Position numbers and translations under genes: made by a program. DNA of 64,000 bases from CAYPGJ01 sp964638515 (lineage in GTDB: Bacteria; Planctomycetota; Phycisphaerae; Phycisphaerales; UBA1924): the NCBI GenBank assembly GCA_964638515.1, contig CAZWZL010000004.1, positions 1 to 64,000 of the forward strand, in the 5' to 3' direction. Shown piece by piece: positions 36,405 through 44,712 of the stretch. The number at the start of each line of letters is the position of its first letter. Within the stretch, counting starts at the first letter, position 1. The notes beneath the pieces are model-generated. The model worked only from the letters and a program-made list of their open reading frames with translations. It made no database searches and was not told the DNA's origin.

Positions 36405-38174
36405 GTGGGCTTCAACAAAGAACTCGCCGAAATCCTCGAACAGATCGCCGCGCTCCTCGAGCTCACCGGCGCAGACCCCTTCCGCGCGCTCTCCAACTCC
36501 CGCGCCGCGCGCATCATCGCGGATCACCCCACCGATCTCTCCACGCTCGCGCACGATCGCGCCGCCCTCAAGGCCATCCAGGGCGTCGGCGAGAAGATCG
36601 CCGACAAAGTCGTCGAATACGCACAGCACAACCGCATCAAGGAACTCGAACAACTCCTCAAGCAGGTCCCGCCAGGCCTGCCCCACCTCCTCGACATCCC
36701 CGGCCTCGGCCCAAAGACCGTCCGCGTCCTCTGGACCCAGGGCCACATCGAGTCCCTCGACGATCTCAAGGCCGCCATCGCCGACGGATCCATCCTCAAG
36801 CTCCCGCGCATGGGAGCGAAGACCGTCGCCAATATCGCCGCCGCCATCGAGTTCAAGGAGCAGGCCGGCGATCGCGCCCTCCTCGGCTCCGCCCTCCCCA
36901 TAGCCCTCGACATCGTCAATCACCTGAAACAGATCAAGGGCGTGAAGCACGTGGCGTACGCAGGCTCACTCCGCCGAGGGCGCGACACCATTGGCGATAT
37001 CGACATTCTCGCCGCCGCGGAAGGCGCCGCCGCGTCGAACGTCGCCGAAGCCTTCCGCACACTCCCAACAGTTCAGAAAGTCCTCGTCGCCGGCGACACG
37101 AAATCTTCAGTCCGCCTCCTCCCCGAAGGCGCGCACCCCATCCAGGCCGATCTGCGCGTCGTCCCCCCCGACGCATTCGGCGCCGCGCTCCTCTACTTCA
37201 CCGGCTCCAAAGACCACAACGTCTCCCTCCGACAGCGCTCGCTCAAAGCTGGCCTCACGCTCAACGAGTACGGACTCTTCCCCGAAGACAACGAAGACAC
37301 CCCTCCCCAGGCGCGCAACATCAAGCCCGTCGCCGCCGCCGCAGAAGCCGACATCTACGCCGCCCTCGATCTCCCCTGCTTCCCACCGGAACTCCGCGAA
37401 GGCCACGCCGACCTCTCTCTCCCGAAAAACCACGACTTCAACCTCATCACCACCGAGCACATCCGCGCCGAACTCCACGCCCACACCACCGCCTCCGACG
37501 GAAAACTCTCCATCGACGAACTCGTCGATGCCGCCAAGGCCCGCGGCTTCCACACCATCGCCATCACCGACCACTCCAAGTCCCAGACCATCGCCAACGG
37601 CCTCCCCCCCGACCGCCTCCGTCGCCACATCGACGACATCCACGCCGCCCGCAAACGCCACAAGGACATCGCCATCCTCGCCGGCTCCGAGGTCGACATC
37701 CTCCCCGACGGAGACCTCGATTACGACGACAACCTCCTCGCCCTCCTCGACATCGTCGTCGCCTCCCCCCACACCTCGCTCAAGCAATCCCCCGACAAGG
37801 CCACCGAGCGCCTGCTCGCCGCCATCAAGCACCCGCTCGTCCACATCATCGGCCACCCAACCGGACGCTACGTCAACCGCCGCGAAGGCCTCTCCCCCGA
37901 CATCCCCACCCTCGCGCGCGCCGCCGCCAAACACCACACCGCCCTCGAGATCAACGCCAATCACCTCCGCCTCGACCTCCGCGATGCCCACGCCCGCGCC
38001 GCGCTCGCCGAACACGCCCTCCTCGCGATCAACTGCGACGTCCACAGCCCCGACAACTTCAACGAACTCACCTTCGGCGTCCTCACCGCCCGCCGCGCCG
38101 GCTGCACCCCCGACCACTGCATCAACACATGGCCAGCACGCAAACTACACGACTGGCTCAAGCGCAAGCGGTAG
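36405..38174 (+). CDS. polX: DNA polymerase X family protein with PHP domain
   Basis: The 589-residue protein has N-terminal helix-hairpin-helix repeats (IQGVGEKIADKVVEY, IPGLGPKTVRVLW), the Pol beta-type catalytic segment GSLRRGRDTIGDIDIL with the metal-binding Asp pair, and a C-terminal PHP domain (AELHAHTTASDGKLS, IAITDHSKS, HIIGHPTGR). Bacterial PolX fills short gaps in base excision repair; its PHP domain gives 3'-5' exonuclease and AP-endonuclease activity. GTG 36405 is the start used. A Fur-like gene follows 10 bases downstream. Confidence 0.95.
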   Translation: MGFNKELAEILEQIAALLELTGADPFRALSNSRAARIIADHPTDLSTLAHDRAALKAIQGVGEKIADKVVEYAQHNRIKELEQLLKQVPPGLPHLLDIPGLGPKTVRVLWTQGHIESLDDLKAAIADGSILKLPRMGAKTVANIAAAIEFKEQAGDRALLGSALPIALDIVNHLKQIKGVKHVAYAGSLRRGRDTIGDIDILAAAEGAAASNVAEAFRTLPTVQKVLVAGDTKSSVRLLPEGAHPIQADLRVVPPDAFGAALLYFTGSKDHNVSLRQRSLKAGLTLNEYGLFPEDNEDTPPQARNIKPVAAAAEADIYAALDLPCFPPELREGHADLSLPKNHDFNLITTEHIRAELHAHTTASDGKLSIDELVDAAKARGFHTIAITDHSKSQTIANGLPPDRLRRHIDDIHAARKRHKDIAILAGSEVDILPDGDLDYDDNLLALLDIVVASPHTSLKQSPDKATERLLAAIKHPLVHIIGHPTGRYVNRREGLSPDIPTLARAAAKHHTALEINANHLRLDLRDAHARAALAEHALLAINCDVHSPDNFNELTFGVLTARRAGCTPDHCINTWPARKLHDWLKRKR

Positions 38175-38184
38175 ACTCACACCG

Positions 38185-38628
38185 ATGCCCGCACCATCCA
38201 TCACCGAACCGCTCTGCGCCGTCTTCCGACGCCGCCTCAAACGCGAGGGCCTCAAGTACACCGCCGAACGCGCACAGGTCCTCGACGGCATCCTCCAGCT
38301 CGACGACCTCTTCCAGGCCGACCAGCTTCAGGCCGCACTCAAGGCCCAAGGCTTCCGCGTCTCCAAGGCCACCGTCTACCGAACCATCCGACTCCTCCAG
38401 GACGCCGGCATCATCCAGCAGGTCCTCGTCGACGCGGATCACGCCCACTACCAGCTCGCCTACGGCCGACGCCCCCACGACCTCCTCATCCGCCTCGACT
38501 CCGGCGAAGTCCTCCCCATCGACGTCCCCGAACTCCTTCCCCTCCGCGAGCGCATCTGCCGCGAATTCGGGCTCTCCGCCCAGGCGCACCGCTTCCAGAT
38601 CTTCGCCTCCGCCTCCGACGCGCGCTGA
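38185..38628 (+). CDS. Fur family regulator lacking most metal ligands
   Basis: The 147-residue protein has the Fur winged helix: LKYTAERAQVLDGILQL and KATVYRTIRLLQDAGIIQQV. The dimerisation half reads HYQLAYGRRPHDLLIRLDSG where Fur normally has a His-rich site followed by CxxC; both Cys and most His are missing, and there is no C-terminal CxxC. It may be a metal-independent regulator or bind a single metal weakly. It is probably cotranscribed with polX. Confidence 0.82.
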   Translation: MPAPSITEPLCAVFRRRLKREGLKYTAERAQVLDGILQLDDLFQADQLQAALKAQGFRVSKATVYRTIRLLQDAGIIQQVLVDADHAHYQLAYGRRPHDLLIRLDSGEVLPIDVPELLPLRERICREFGLSAQAHRFQIFASASDAR

Positions 38629-38659
38629 CACACGCGCACGCACCACCGCGCGACCCTGA

Positions 38660-39166
38660 CTAATTCAGAGGTTTCGGGGAATCCGGAGGTTGGGGGGGGC
38701 GCGACTTCGACAGCCCCACCCCCGCAAATCCACCCCCCGCGCACACGTCATACACCCGAATCACGTCCTGATACGCCGACCCGCGCGAAGGCTCGATCAC
38801 CACACGCACGGCCCCGCTCGTCCCCTGCGCACGCATCTCCTCGATCCGCGCGATCAACCCCTCCACACTCGCCCCCTCCAGCCCGAGCCCCTGCACCAAC
38901 ACGCCCCCACCCTCGCCCACGCTCAAACGCACCACCTCCCGCGCCACCGGCAACTCAAACCGGCTCGCCGCCCTCGCCTCCCCCGCTCCAACGCTCGGCG
39001 CCATCCCCACGTTCAAAAACCACTCCGGACCCAAAAACACCGATCCCGCCATGAAGAAAATCAAAATCACCATCACGATGTCCACCATCGGCGTCATGTT
39101 CGGCCCGAACGCTCGCGATGCGCTCGTGCTCGCCGTCCGCATGCGAAACCCGTCGCGCCCTCTCAT
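38660..39166 (-). CDS. exbD: ExbD/TolR-type protein (second copy in operon)
   Basis: The ATG at 39166 overlaps the stop of the upstream exbD by four bases (ATGA). The 168-residue protein has the family helix NMTPMVDIVMVILIFFMAGS, with the proton-path Asp in MVDIV, then a periplasmic domain (VVIEPSRGSAYQDVIRVYD). ExbD/TolR proteins pair with ExbB/TolQ to convert the proton gradient into mechanical work. Two unequal ExbD copies after one ExbB suggest a mixed motor. Confidence 0.88.
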   Translation of the reverse strand: MRGRDGFRMRTASTSASRAFGPNMTPMVDIVMVILIFFMAGSVFLGPEWFLNVGMAPSVGAGEARAASRFELPVAREVVRLSVGEGGGVLVQGLGLEGASVEGLIARIEEMRAQGTSGAVRVVIEPSRGSAYQDVIRVYDVCAGGGFAGVGLSKSRPPQPPDSPKPLN

Positions 39167-39615
39167 CGCGAGCCCCCGCTGCTTCCGGGGACGCCCGCGC
39201 TCTTTTCCGTCGCCAGACGCACGTTCTTGACGCCCGCCTCGACGCACGCATCCATCGCCGGCTCGATCATCCCGTACGCCATCCCCCGATCCGCACGGAT
39301 CTGCACGCTCACGTCCGCGCCCGCATCCAGCCTCGACCGAAGCGTTCCCGCAACCTCTTCCGCGCTCAGCTCCCGATCACCGACCACAAACCGCGCGCCA
39401 CCCTCCGCTCCTTCCACCACGTTGATCACAAACCGCTCGCTCGCGCGCTCTTCCTCTCCCAGCGCCGACTCCGGCAGGCGCACCTCCACCCGCTGCTTCT
39501 CCGCCAACCGCCCCACCATCAGGAAGAACACGATCAGGCACATCACCACGTCGATCAACGGCGTCGCATTGACGCCCTGCTCCCCCTCATACTCGCGCAG
39601 CCGACGACGTCGCAC
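39163..39615 (-). CDS. exbD: ExbD/TolR-type protein (first copy in operon)
   Basis: A 150-residue protein with GTG start and a GAGAGGGG-type ribosome site. The helix NATPLIDVVMCLIVFFLMVG carries the essential Asp of LIDVV. The periplasmic part includes VSVQIRADRGMAYGMIEPAM, the usual TolR fold signature. It starts 3 bases after the exbB/tolQ stop and overlaps the next exbD. Confidence 0.9.
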   Translation of the reverse strand: MRRRRLREYEGEQGVNATPLIDVVMCLIVFFLMVGRLAEKQRVEVRLPESALGEEERASERFVINVVEGAEGGARFVVGDRELSAEEVAGTLRSRLDAGADVSVQIRADRGMAYGMIEPAMDACVEAGVKNVRLATEKSAGVPGSSGGSR

Positions 39616-39618
39616 CGC

Positions 39619-40461
39619 TCACCCCTCTCGCTTCGCAGTGCTACCCGCGACATGTCCGGGGGCGGACGAGGCCGCGAACATCTCGTCCGGCAAACCCTCG
39701 AACAGCTCCGCCGAAACGCCCATCGCACGAGTGCACACTCGATCCACCACGCCGCGGAAATACCCGTACGCCAGCAGACTCGGAATCGCCAGCATCAGCC
39801 CAAGGAACGTGTGGAACAACGCCTTTGAAATGCCCAGCGACAACTCGCCCGGCCCCGCCTGACCGCCACCCTCACCAAGCGCCGCGAACGCCAGGATCAT
39901 CCCGTACACCGTCCCCACCAGCCCCAGCAACGGTCCGAGATGCCCGATCACGTTCAGCATCTCGATCCGACGGAACCACTTCGCGCTCTCCTCCGACGCA
40001 GCCAGCTCCGCCGCCTCGCGCGCACCCTGCCTCCCGCCCCTCTGAGGCCGCAACGCGGCCGCGAGCACCACACTCACAAAGCTCCCGTCCGTGTCTACGA
40101 ACTGACGCACGCCCGCCCAATCCCCCCGCCCAACTCGCGCTCGAAGCGCATCCACCGAGCCCTTGGGCAGCACAGTGCTCTCCCGCGCCTCGATCACAGC
40201 CCGCACCATGATCGCCACGGCCACGAACGACCCCAACACGATCAACCCCGTGAACACGTCCGCCGAATCCCAGAACAACCCCATCACCCGACCCAACGAC
40301 TCACCCCCGCCCCCACCCGCCGCGTCGGTCGCCGCCCCGCCGCCCGCAGCCGGATTTCCCTGCGCAAGCATCACCACGGCGTCTCGCGCCATCACAACAC
40401 CGCAAGCCGCCGCGCCAATCCCCCCCGCAACCAACCCGCACATCTTCGCCGTTATCCGCAC
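39619..40461 (-). CDS. exbB: ExbB/TolQ/MotA family proton channel protein
   Basis: The 280-residue protein starts at GTG 40461, chosen because AGGAGG lies 7 bases upstream. An N-terminal hydrophobic segment and Gly-rich linker precede three core helices: FTGLIVLGSFVAVAIMVRAV, then IGHLGPLLGLVGTVYGMILA, then FHTFLGLMLAIPSLLAYGYF. The LGPLLGLVGTVYGM motif is diagnostic of ExbB/TolQ. It heads a three-gene operon. Confidence 0.9.
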   Translation of the reverse strand: MRITAKMCGLVAGGIGAAACGVVMARDAVVMLAQGNPAAGGGAATDAAGGGGGESLGRVMGLFWDSADVFTGLIVLGSFVAVAIMVRAVIEARESTVLPKGSVDALRARVGRGDWAGVRQFVDTDGSFVSVVLAAALRPQRGGRQGAREAAELAASEESAKWFRRIEMLNVIGHLGPLLGLVGTVYGMILAFAALGEGGGQAGPGELSLGISKALFHTFLGLMLAIPSLLAYGYFRGVVDRVCTRAMGVSAELFEGLPDEMFAASSAPGHVAGSTAKREG

Positions 40462-40468
40462 GCGCAAG

Positions 40469-40474
40469 CCTCCT
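40469..40474 (-). promoter_or_regulatory. Ribosome binding site deciding the exbB start
   Basis: On the minus strand AGGAGG lies 7 bases before GTG 40461. A TTG at 40467 would be too close and a TTG at 40479 lies upstream of the site. Confidence 0.6.
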
Positions 40475-40616
40475 GACAATCCCTGTTCCAGCCGCGCAAC
40501 AGACTACCGATCACGCCAGCAAGGCGCCGCGCTTTGAATCACCCGAGCCGCTCCCGTCAGGAAACGGACTCCTGCCCCTTGCTCCATCCGCGCCGTTGCA
40601 ACCCCTCCCTCCGCAA

Positions 40617-40726
40617 GCCTCGTAGAGGCGCAGCGCGGGGGAGGTGGTTCGTGCGCAGCACGAGCCGGAGGGGGGCAAAGCCGCCAGTGAGCGCGTGCCG
40701 TGGTTTGCGGCTCTGCCGCAAGCCAC
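40617..40726. repeat. Cluster of three hairpins
   Basis: Stem 1: GCCTC/GAGGC with loop GTA at 40617-40629. Stem 2: GGTTCGTGC/GCACGAGCC with a 3-base loop at 40646-40666, one G-T pair. Stem 3: GTGGTTTGCGG/CCGCAAGCCAC with loop CTCTG at 40700-40726, one G-T pair. Wobble pairs in stems of this length suggest selection for RNA structure or palindromic repeat remnants. No T-tract follows any of them. Confidence 0.5.
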
Positions 40727-40851
40727 GCCTCACAGTCCTGTGTGGCATGTCCTAGCCTCCGCTCGGCCATGATGCTCACATCGCCCGCCGCGCCAAGATT
40801 CCCTGTCGCGCCCGCCAACCCCCTTCCACCCCCTGCTAAACTCGCCGCTCG

Positions 40852-42758
40852 ATGAATGCCCCTTCTCCGGGCGACCGCTGGTGGCTCAAAGCTATCTACG
40901 CCGCAATCGCGGCCTTCGCCGTCACCGCCCTCACGCTCTGGCTCCCGCTCTGGTGGGGCACACTCCCCCTCATCTTCGCAACGATCACGTTCATCGTCGT
41001 TCTCCTCCACAACCCCCGCTACTGGCTCCGCCGCCTCGCCGCTGCCTCCCTCGGCGCCGCCGCGCTCTCCGCCCTCGCCCCTTCCATCAACGCCGCCATC
41101 CAGATCGCTCCCGGCCGATTCGGCACGCTCGTCATCGACAACTCCCCCCTCACCACCATCTCGCTTCTCATCGCGGCGATCGTCTTCGCCGCACTGGACG
41201 CCTGGCGCTCACGCCCGCCCTCGCCCGGCAAGTCGTCGCACAACACCACCATCCACGTTGAAGGGAATTATTACCAAGCCCAGCGCAACATCATCGTGCA
41301 CCAAGGCGCCGTCGACCAAGAGACATTCAAGACGGTGACCAATCGCTACGAAGCAGTCATCCGTGACCGCGAACACCGTCTCGGCGGATTAGAAACCGAG
41401 AACGCATCACTCAAACGAGACCTTGCGAACGCGATCGCGCGTGGAAGCACCGAAGCTGCAGCCGGTGATCCTGCTGCGAAGGCAGCCATCACAGAGGCAC
41501 GCGCTTCCGGCGACGTCACCATACTCCAATCCTTCCTCATCGCCGAAGCCGACCGCCGCGAAAAAGAGATTCGAGACGGCGCACAGGACTACCTCGAACT
41601 CTGCCGCGAAATCGCCGCAATCGCCTACCTCCGCGGCGACATCTCCGAGGCTGAGTATCGCCTCCGCACTGTCCTCAAATTCGCTCCGGACGATCTCGAC
41701 GCCCACAACCGTCAGGGCCACATCCACCAACTCCGCGGCGATCTGAATGCAGCGCGCGAATCGTACACGCGCGTTCTGAACGAGGCGCCCGACGATGAGT
41801 GGCGGGCGATCGCCTACGGCAACCTCGGGAACGTCGCGCTGACGCGCGGGGACCTCGACGAGGCCGAGCGGCTCTACCGGAAGGCCCTCGAGATCAACGA
41901 GAAGCTCGGGCGGCCCGAGGGAATGGCCAGCGACTACGGCAACCTCGGGAACGTCGCGCTGACGCGCGGGGACCTCGACGAGGCCGAGCGGCTCTACCGG
42001 AAGGCCCTCGAGATCAACGAGAAGCTCGGGCGGCCCGAGGGAATGGCCAGCGACTACGGCAACCTCGGGAACGTCGCGCTGACGCGCGGGGACCTCGACG
42101 AGGCCGAGCGGCTCTACCGGAAGGCCCTCGAGATCNNNNNNNNNNNNNNNNNNNNNNNNNNNNNNNNNNNNNNNNNNNNNNNNNNNNNNNNNNNNNNNNN
42201 NNNNNNNNNNNNNNNNNNNNNNNNNNNNNNNNNNNCCTCGGGAACGTCGCGCGGACGCGCGGGGACCTCGACGAGGCCGAGCGGCTCTACCGGAAGGCCC
42301 TCGAGATCAACGAGAAGCTCGGGCGGCCCGAGGGCATGGCCAGCGACTACGGCAGCCTCGGGAACGTCGCGCGGACGCGCGGGGACCTCGACGAGGCCGA
42401 GCGGCTCTACCGGAAGGCCCTCGAGATCAACGAGAAGCTCGGGCGGCCCGAGGGCATGGCCAGCGACTACGGCAGCCTCGGGAACGTCGCGCGGACGCGC
42501 GGGGACCTCGACGAGGCCGAGCGGCTCTACCGGAAGGCCCTCGAGATCAACGAGAAGCTCGGGCGGCCCGAGGGAATGGCCAACCAATACGGCAACCTCG
42601 GGATCGTCGCGCGGACGCGCGGGAACACATGCCAAGCGCGAGAATGGTGGACCAAGGCACGCGACCTGTTCGCCAAGGGCGGCATGCCGCACATGGCCAC
42701 AAAGATGGAAGAATGGCTGCGCGTCCTGCCTCCAAGCGACGAACCACCATCAACCTGA
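40852..42758 (+). CDS. Membrane-anchored TPR repeat protein, interrupted by an assembly gap
   Basis: The N terminus has two hydrophobic helices (residues ~14-55) and another near 95-118, then a beta-like segment (TIHVEGNYYQAQRNIIVHQG), a coiled coil, and TPR repeats. The repeats are 40 residues long, of the kinesin-light-chain type, with core GDLDEAERLYRKALEINEK. Frame changes across the 100 N at 42136-42235, but the true gap should be 47 + 120n bases, which restores one continuous frame. The last unit is degenerate and the protein ends LPPSDEPPST. No enzymatic domain is visible; it probably scaffolds other proteins at the membrane. The ATG has no clear ribosome site. Confidence 0.8.
41821..42600 (+). 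repeat. Tandem 120-bp repeats within the TPR gene
   Basis: Units begin at 41821, 41941 and 42061 before the gap; after it the equivalent phase recurs at 42236, 42356, 42476 and 42596. The first two units are identical over 120 bases. Units after the gap differ from those before at a few fixed positions (CTG to CGG in the VALTRG/VARTRG codon, GGAATGG to GGCATGG, GGCAAC to GGCAGC). Confidence 0.95.
42136..42235. other. Assembly gap (100 N)
   Basis: Exactly 100 N inside the tandem repeat, the conventional placeholder for a gap of unknown length. Repeat phase requires 47 + 120n bases, so 100 cannot be the true size. Confidence 0.95.
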
Positions 42759-43057
42759 GACAACACACGCGTCGCCCGACACTCCATTCCTCTTCGCCCG
42801 CCGTGCCGGGGACTCCCTGTTTTCCTCTATGCCTCTCTTCCCCTACCCCGGGCGGGCGGGAGGCACGCCGGGCGAATCCCCTCCCACAAACCCAACACCC
42901 ACTCCATCCCCCTTCACCTCACCGACTCACTGCCTCGATGATCGACCGGGGCTTGCATGGGGGGAAGCCCCCTGCACGGCATCAGAACGATTCCCTCACT
43001 CGATCTCCGCACGCTTCATCATCAAACGCCCGCTCACCACCACCACCATCCCACCTA
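42759..43057. other. 299-base intergenic region, no gene seen
   Basis: C-rich DNA between the ends of the TPR gene (plus) and the tsaE-yacG gene (minus). It contains a GC palindrome-like run near 42848-42880 (CCCCGGGCGGGCGGG). I see no gene, RNA or clear terminator. Confidence 0.5.
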
Positions 43058-43777
43058 TTACATCACCTCCTCATCCCCCTCCTCCACCTCACGCGACACC
43101 CGATACTTCCCATCAAACCACTTCCCCAGATCAACCAGCCGGCACCGCTCCGAGCAGAACGGCGCAAACTCCTCCGTCGCCCCCTCCCCGCACACTCGGC
43201 AACGCATCCGCTTCCCCCGCGCCCGCGCGCCCGCATCACCACGCTCCCTGCCCCCGGCATCCTCCGCGCGCTCACCCCCGAGCGCCCCGCGCACGCGCTC
43301 ACCCCACACTCCCTCATCCCCCTCCACCACCACCCCGCGCTCTTCTTCCCCCACGTGCGTCATCGTCACGCGCAGCGCCCGCTCCAATCCCGCCCGCTCC
43401 TCACCCACGCGCTCACCCCACTCGATCACCAGCACGCCGCGATCATCCGCCAATCGATCCCACCCCAATCCCTCGGCCTCTTCCGCCTCCTCCAACCGAT
43501 ACGCATCCACATGCCGCAACTCCATCCGCGCACCTGGGGCGCCGCCCCCCGGCTCACCTGCATCCACGCCGTACACATTCGCAAGGACGAAAGTAGGAGA
43601 GTGAACTTTCCGGGGGTCGTGCCCGAGCCCGCGCGCGAGCCCCCGCACAAAACGCGTCTTTCCCGCGCCCATCTCCCCGATCAACAGAATCACATCCCCA
43701 CCCCGTAAGACACGCGCCAGCGCCTCTCCAATCGCCTCCGTCTCCGCCTCACCTCGTGTAACGCGCTCGATCCTCAT
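43058..43777 (-). CDS. tsaE: TsaE-YacG fusion protein
   Basis: The 239-residue protein starts at 43777, overlapping the thiL stop (ATGA). Residues 1-~150 are TsaE, the ATPase for threonylcarbamoyl-A37 tRNA modification: Walker A GEMGAGKTRFVRGLA, SPTFVLANVY, HVDAYRLEEAEEAEGLG. After a linker, residues ~196-239 match YacG, a small zinc protein that inhibits DNA gyrase in E. coli: CRVCG, then FCSERCRLVDLGKWFDGKY with four Cys ligands in place. Both are normally separate. TsaE partners (TsaB, TsaD) are not in the window. Confidence 0.88.
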   Translation of the reverse strand: MRIERVTRGEAETEAIGEALARVLRGGDVILLIGEMGAGKTRFVRGLARGLGHDPRKVHSPTFVLANVYGVDAGEPGGGAPGARMELRHVDAYRLEEAEEAEGLGWDRLADDRGVLVIEWGERVGEERAGLERALRVTMTHVGEEERGVVVEGDEGVWGERVRGALGGERAEDAGGRERGDAGARARGKRMRCRVCGEGATEEFAPFCSERCRLVDLGKWFDGKYRVSREVEEGDEEVM

Positions 43778-44712
43778 GCCCCATGATCCCAGCCCAGTTC
43801 GCCCGCATCCACCCGCGCCCCGTCCTTGAGCACCGCAACGCATCCGCTTCCCTCAACCACGCACCCGATCCGCGTCACCCGCACCCGCCCCGTGGCCCCA
43901 TCACGCCCGCTCACCTCGATCTCCGATGGGACGTTTCCGGAGGCGGTCAACAACAACTCGTAATCCTCACCCTCGCTCAACCCGCGCTTCCACTCCCCCG
44001 CGCTCAATCCGCTCGCCAGCGGCAGCGCATCCACATCGATCTCGATCCCAACCCCCGACGCGAGCGCCATCCGCCCCGCATCCCTTCCTACTCCATCCGA
44101 CACGTCGATCATCGCGTGCAACCGCTGGCCGAGCACATCACAAAGCCGCGCCCCCTCCTCCACCCGTGGCTCGAAACGTAAATGCCTCCCGCTCTCAAAG
44201 CTCCCCCCCACCTCGCCCGTCACGTACACCCCGTCCCCCACGCGCGCGCCGCTCCGTAGCACAGGCCCGCGCGTCTCGTGCGACACGCCCAGCACGCTCA
44301 CCGTCAACACCATCGCGCCCTCGCACCGCGCGATGTCCCCGCCGACGAGCGGACACCCCCACTCCTCCGCACACTGCTTCATCGCCGCGAACAACTCGCT
44401 CTCCTGCGCGAAATCAACCGGCAGCGCGCCCGTCGCCGTCGCCGCGATCGGCCGGCCCCCCATCGCCGCGATGTCCGACACGCTCCGCGCCACGGCCTTC
44501 CGTCCCACCAGCCGCACATCCTCCCCCTTGCAAAAGTGCCTGCCCTCCACCACCTGGTCCACCGTCCACAGCCCGTCGACCGTCCGCCCGCCGCTCCCGA
44601 TCCGCACCACGGCACAGTCATCACCCGGCCCCACCACCACCACCGGGAAGCGCGCCGACATTCCCGCGCTGCGGGAATAGATCTCGCCGAGCAAGAGCGA
44701 CTCCGGCTTCAT
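43774..44712 (-). CDS. thiL: Thiamine-monophosphate kinase
   Basis: ThiL phosphorylates thiamine monophosphate to the active diphosphate using ATP. The 312-residue protein has VVGPGDDCAVVRIG, a weakened LWTVDQVVEGRHF segment, GRKAVARSVSDIAAMGGRP, LVGGDIARCEG and the C-terminal IDVSDGVGRDAGRM. The length is standard. It overlaps kdtA upstream and tsaE-yacG downstream by ATGA, so the three are translationally linked. Confidence 0.94.
   Translation of the reverse strand: MKPESLLLGEIYSRSAGMSARFPVVVVGPGDDCAVVRIGSGGRTVDGLWTVDQVVEGRHFCKGEDVRLVGRKAVARSVSDIAAMGGRPIAATATGALPVDFAQESELFAAMKQCAEEWGCPLVGGDIARCEGAMVLTVSVLGVSHETRGPVLRSGARVGDGVYVTGEVGGSFESGRHLRFEPRVEEGARLCDVLGQRLHAMIDVSDGVGRDAGRMALASGVGIEIDVDALPLASGLSAGEWKRGLSEGEDYELLLTASGNVPSEIEVSGRDGATGRVRVTRIGCVVEGSGCVAVLKDGARVDAGELGWDHGA

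Larger units (their letters stand above)
40462..40851. other. 390-base divergent intergenic region with hairpins
   Basis: The region separates the minus-strand exbB and the plus-strand TPR gene. It includes the exbB ribosome site and three stem-loops at 40617-40726. Short open frames here are Cys/Arg/Pro-rich translations of GC-rich repeats and are not credible genes. Confidence 0.5.

Noticed and set aside
41821..42600. Repeat array as CRISPR
   Set aside because: Units are contiguous 120-bp coding repeats with no spacers and no cas genes.
40852..42758. TPR gene as a frameshifted pseudogene
   Set aside because: The frame change coincides with the 100-N placeholder and disappears if the gap fits the 120-base repeat period.
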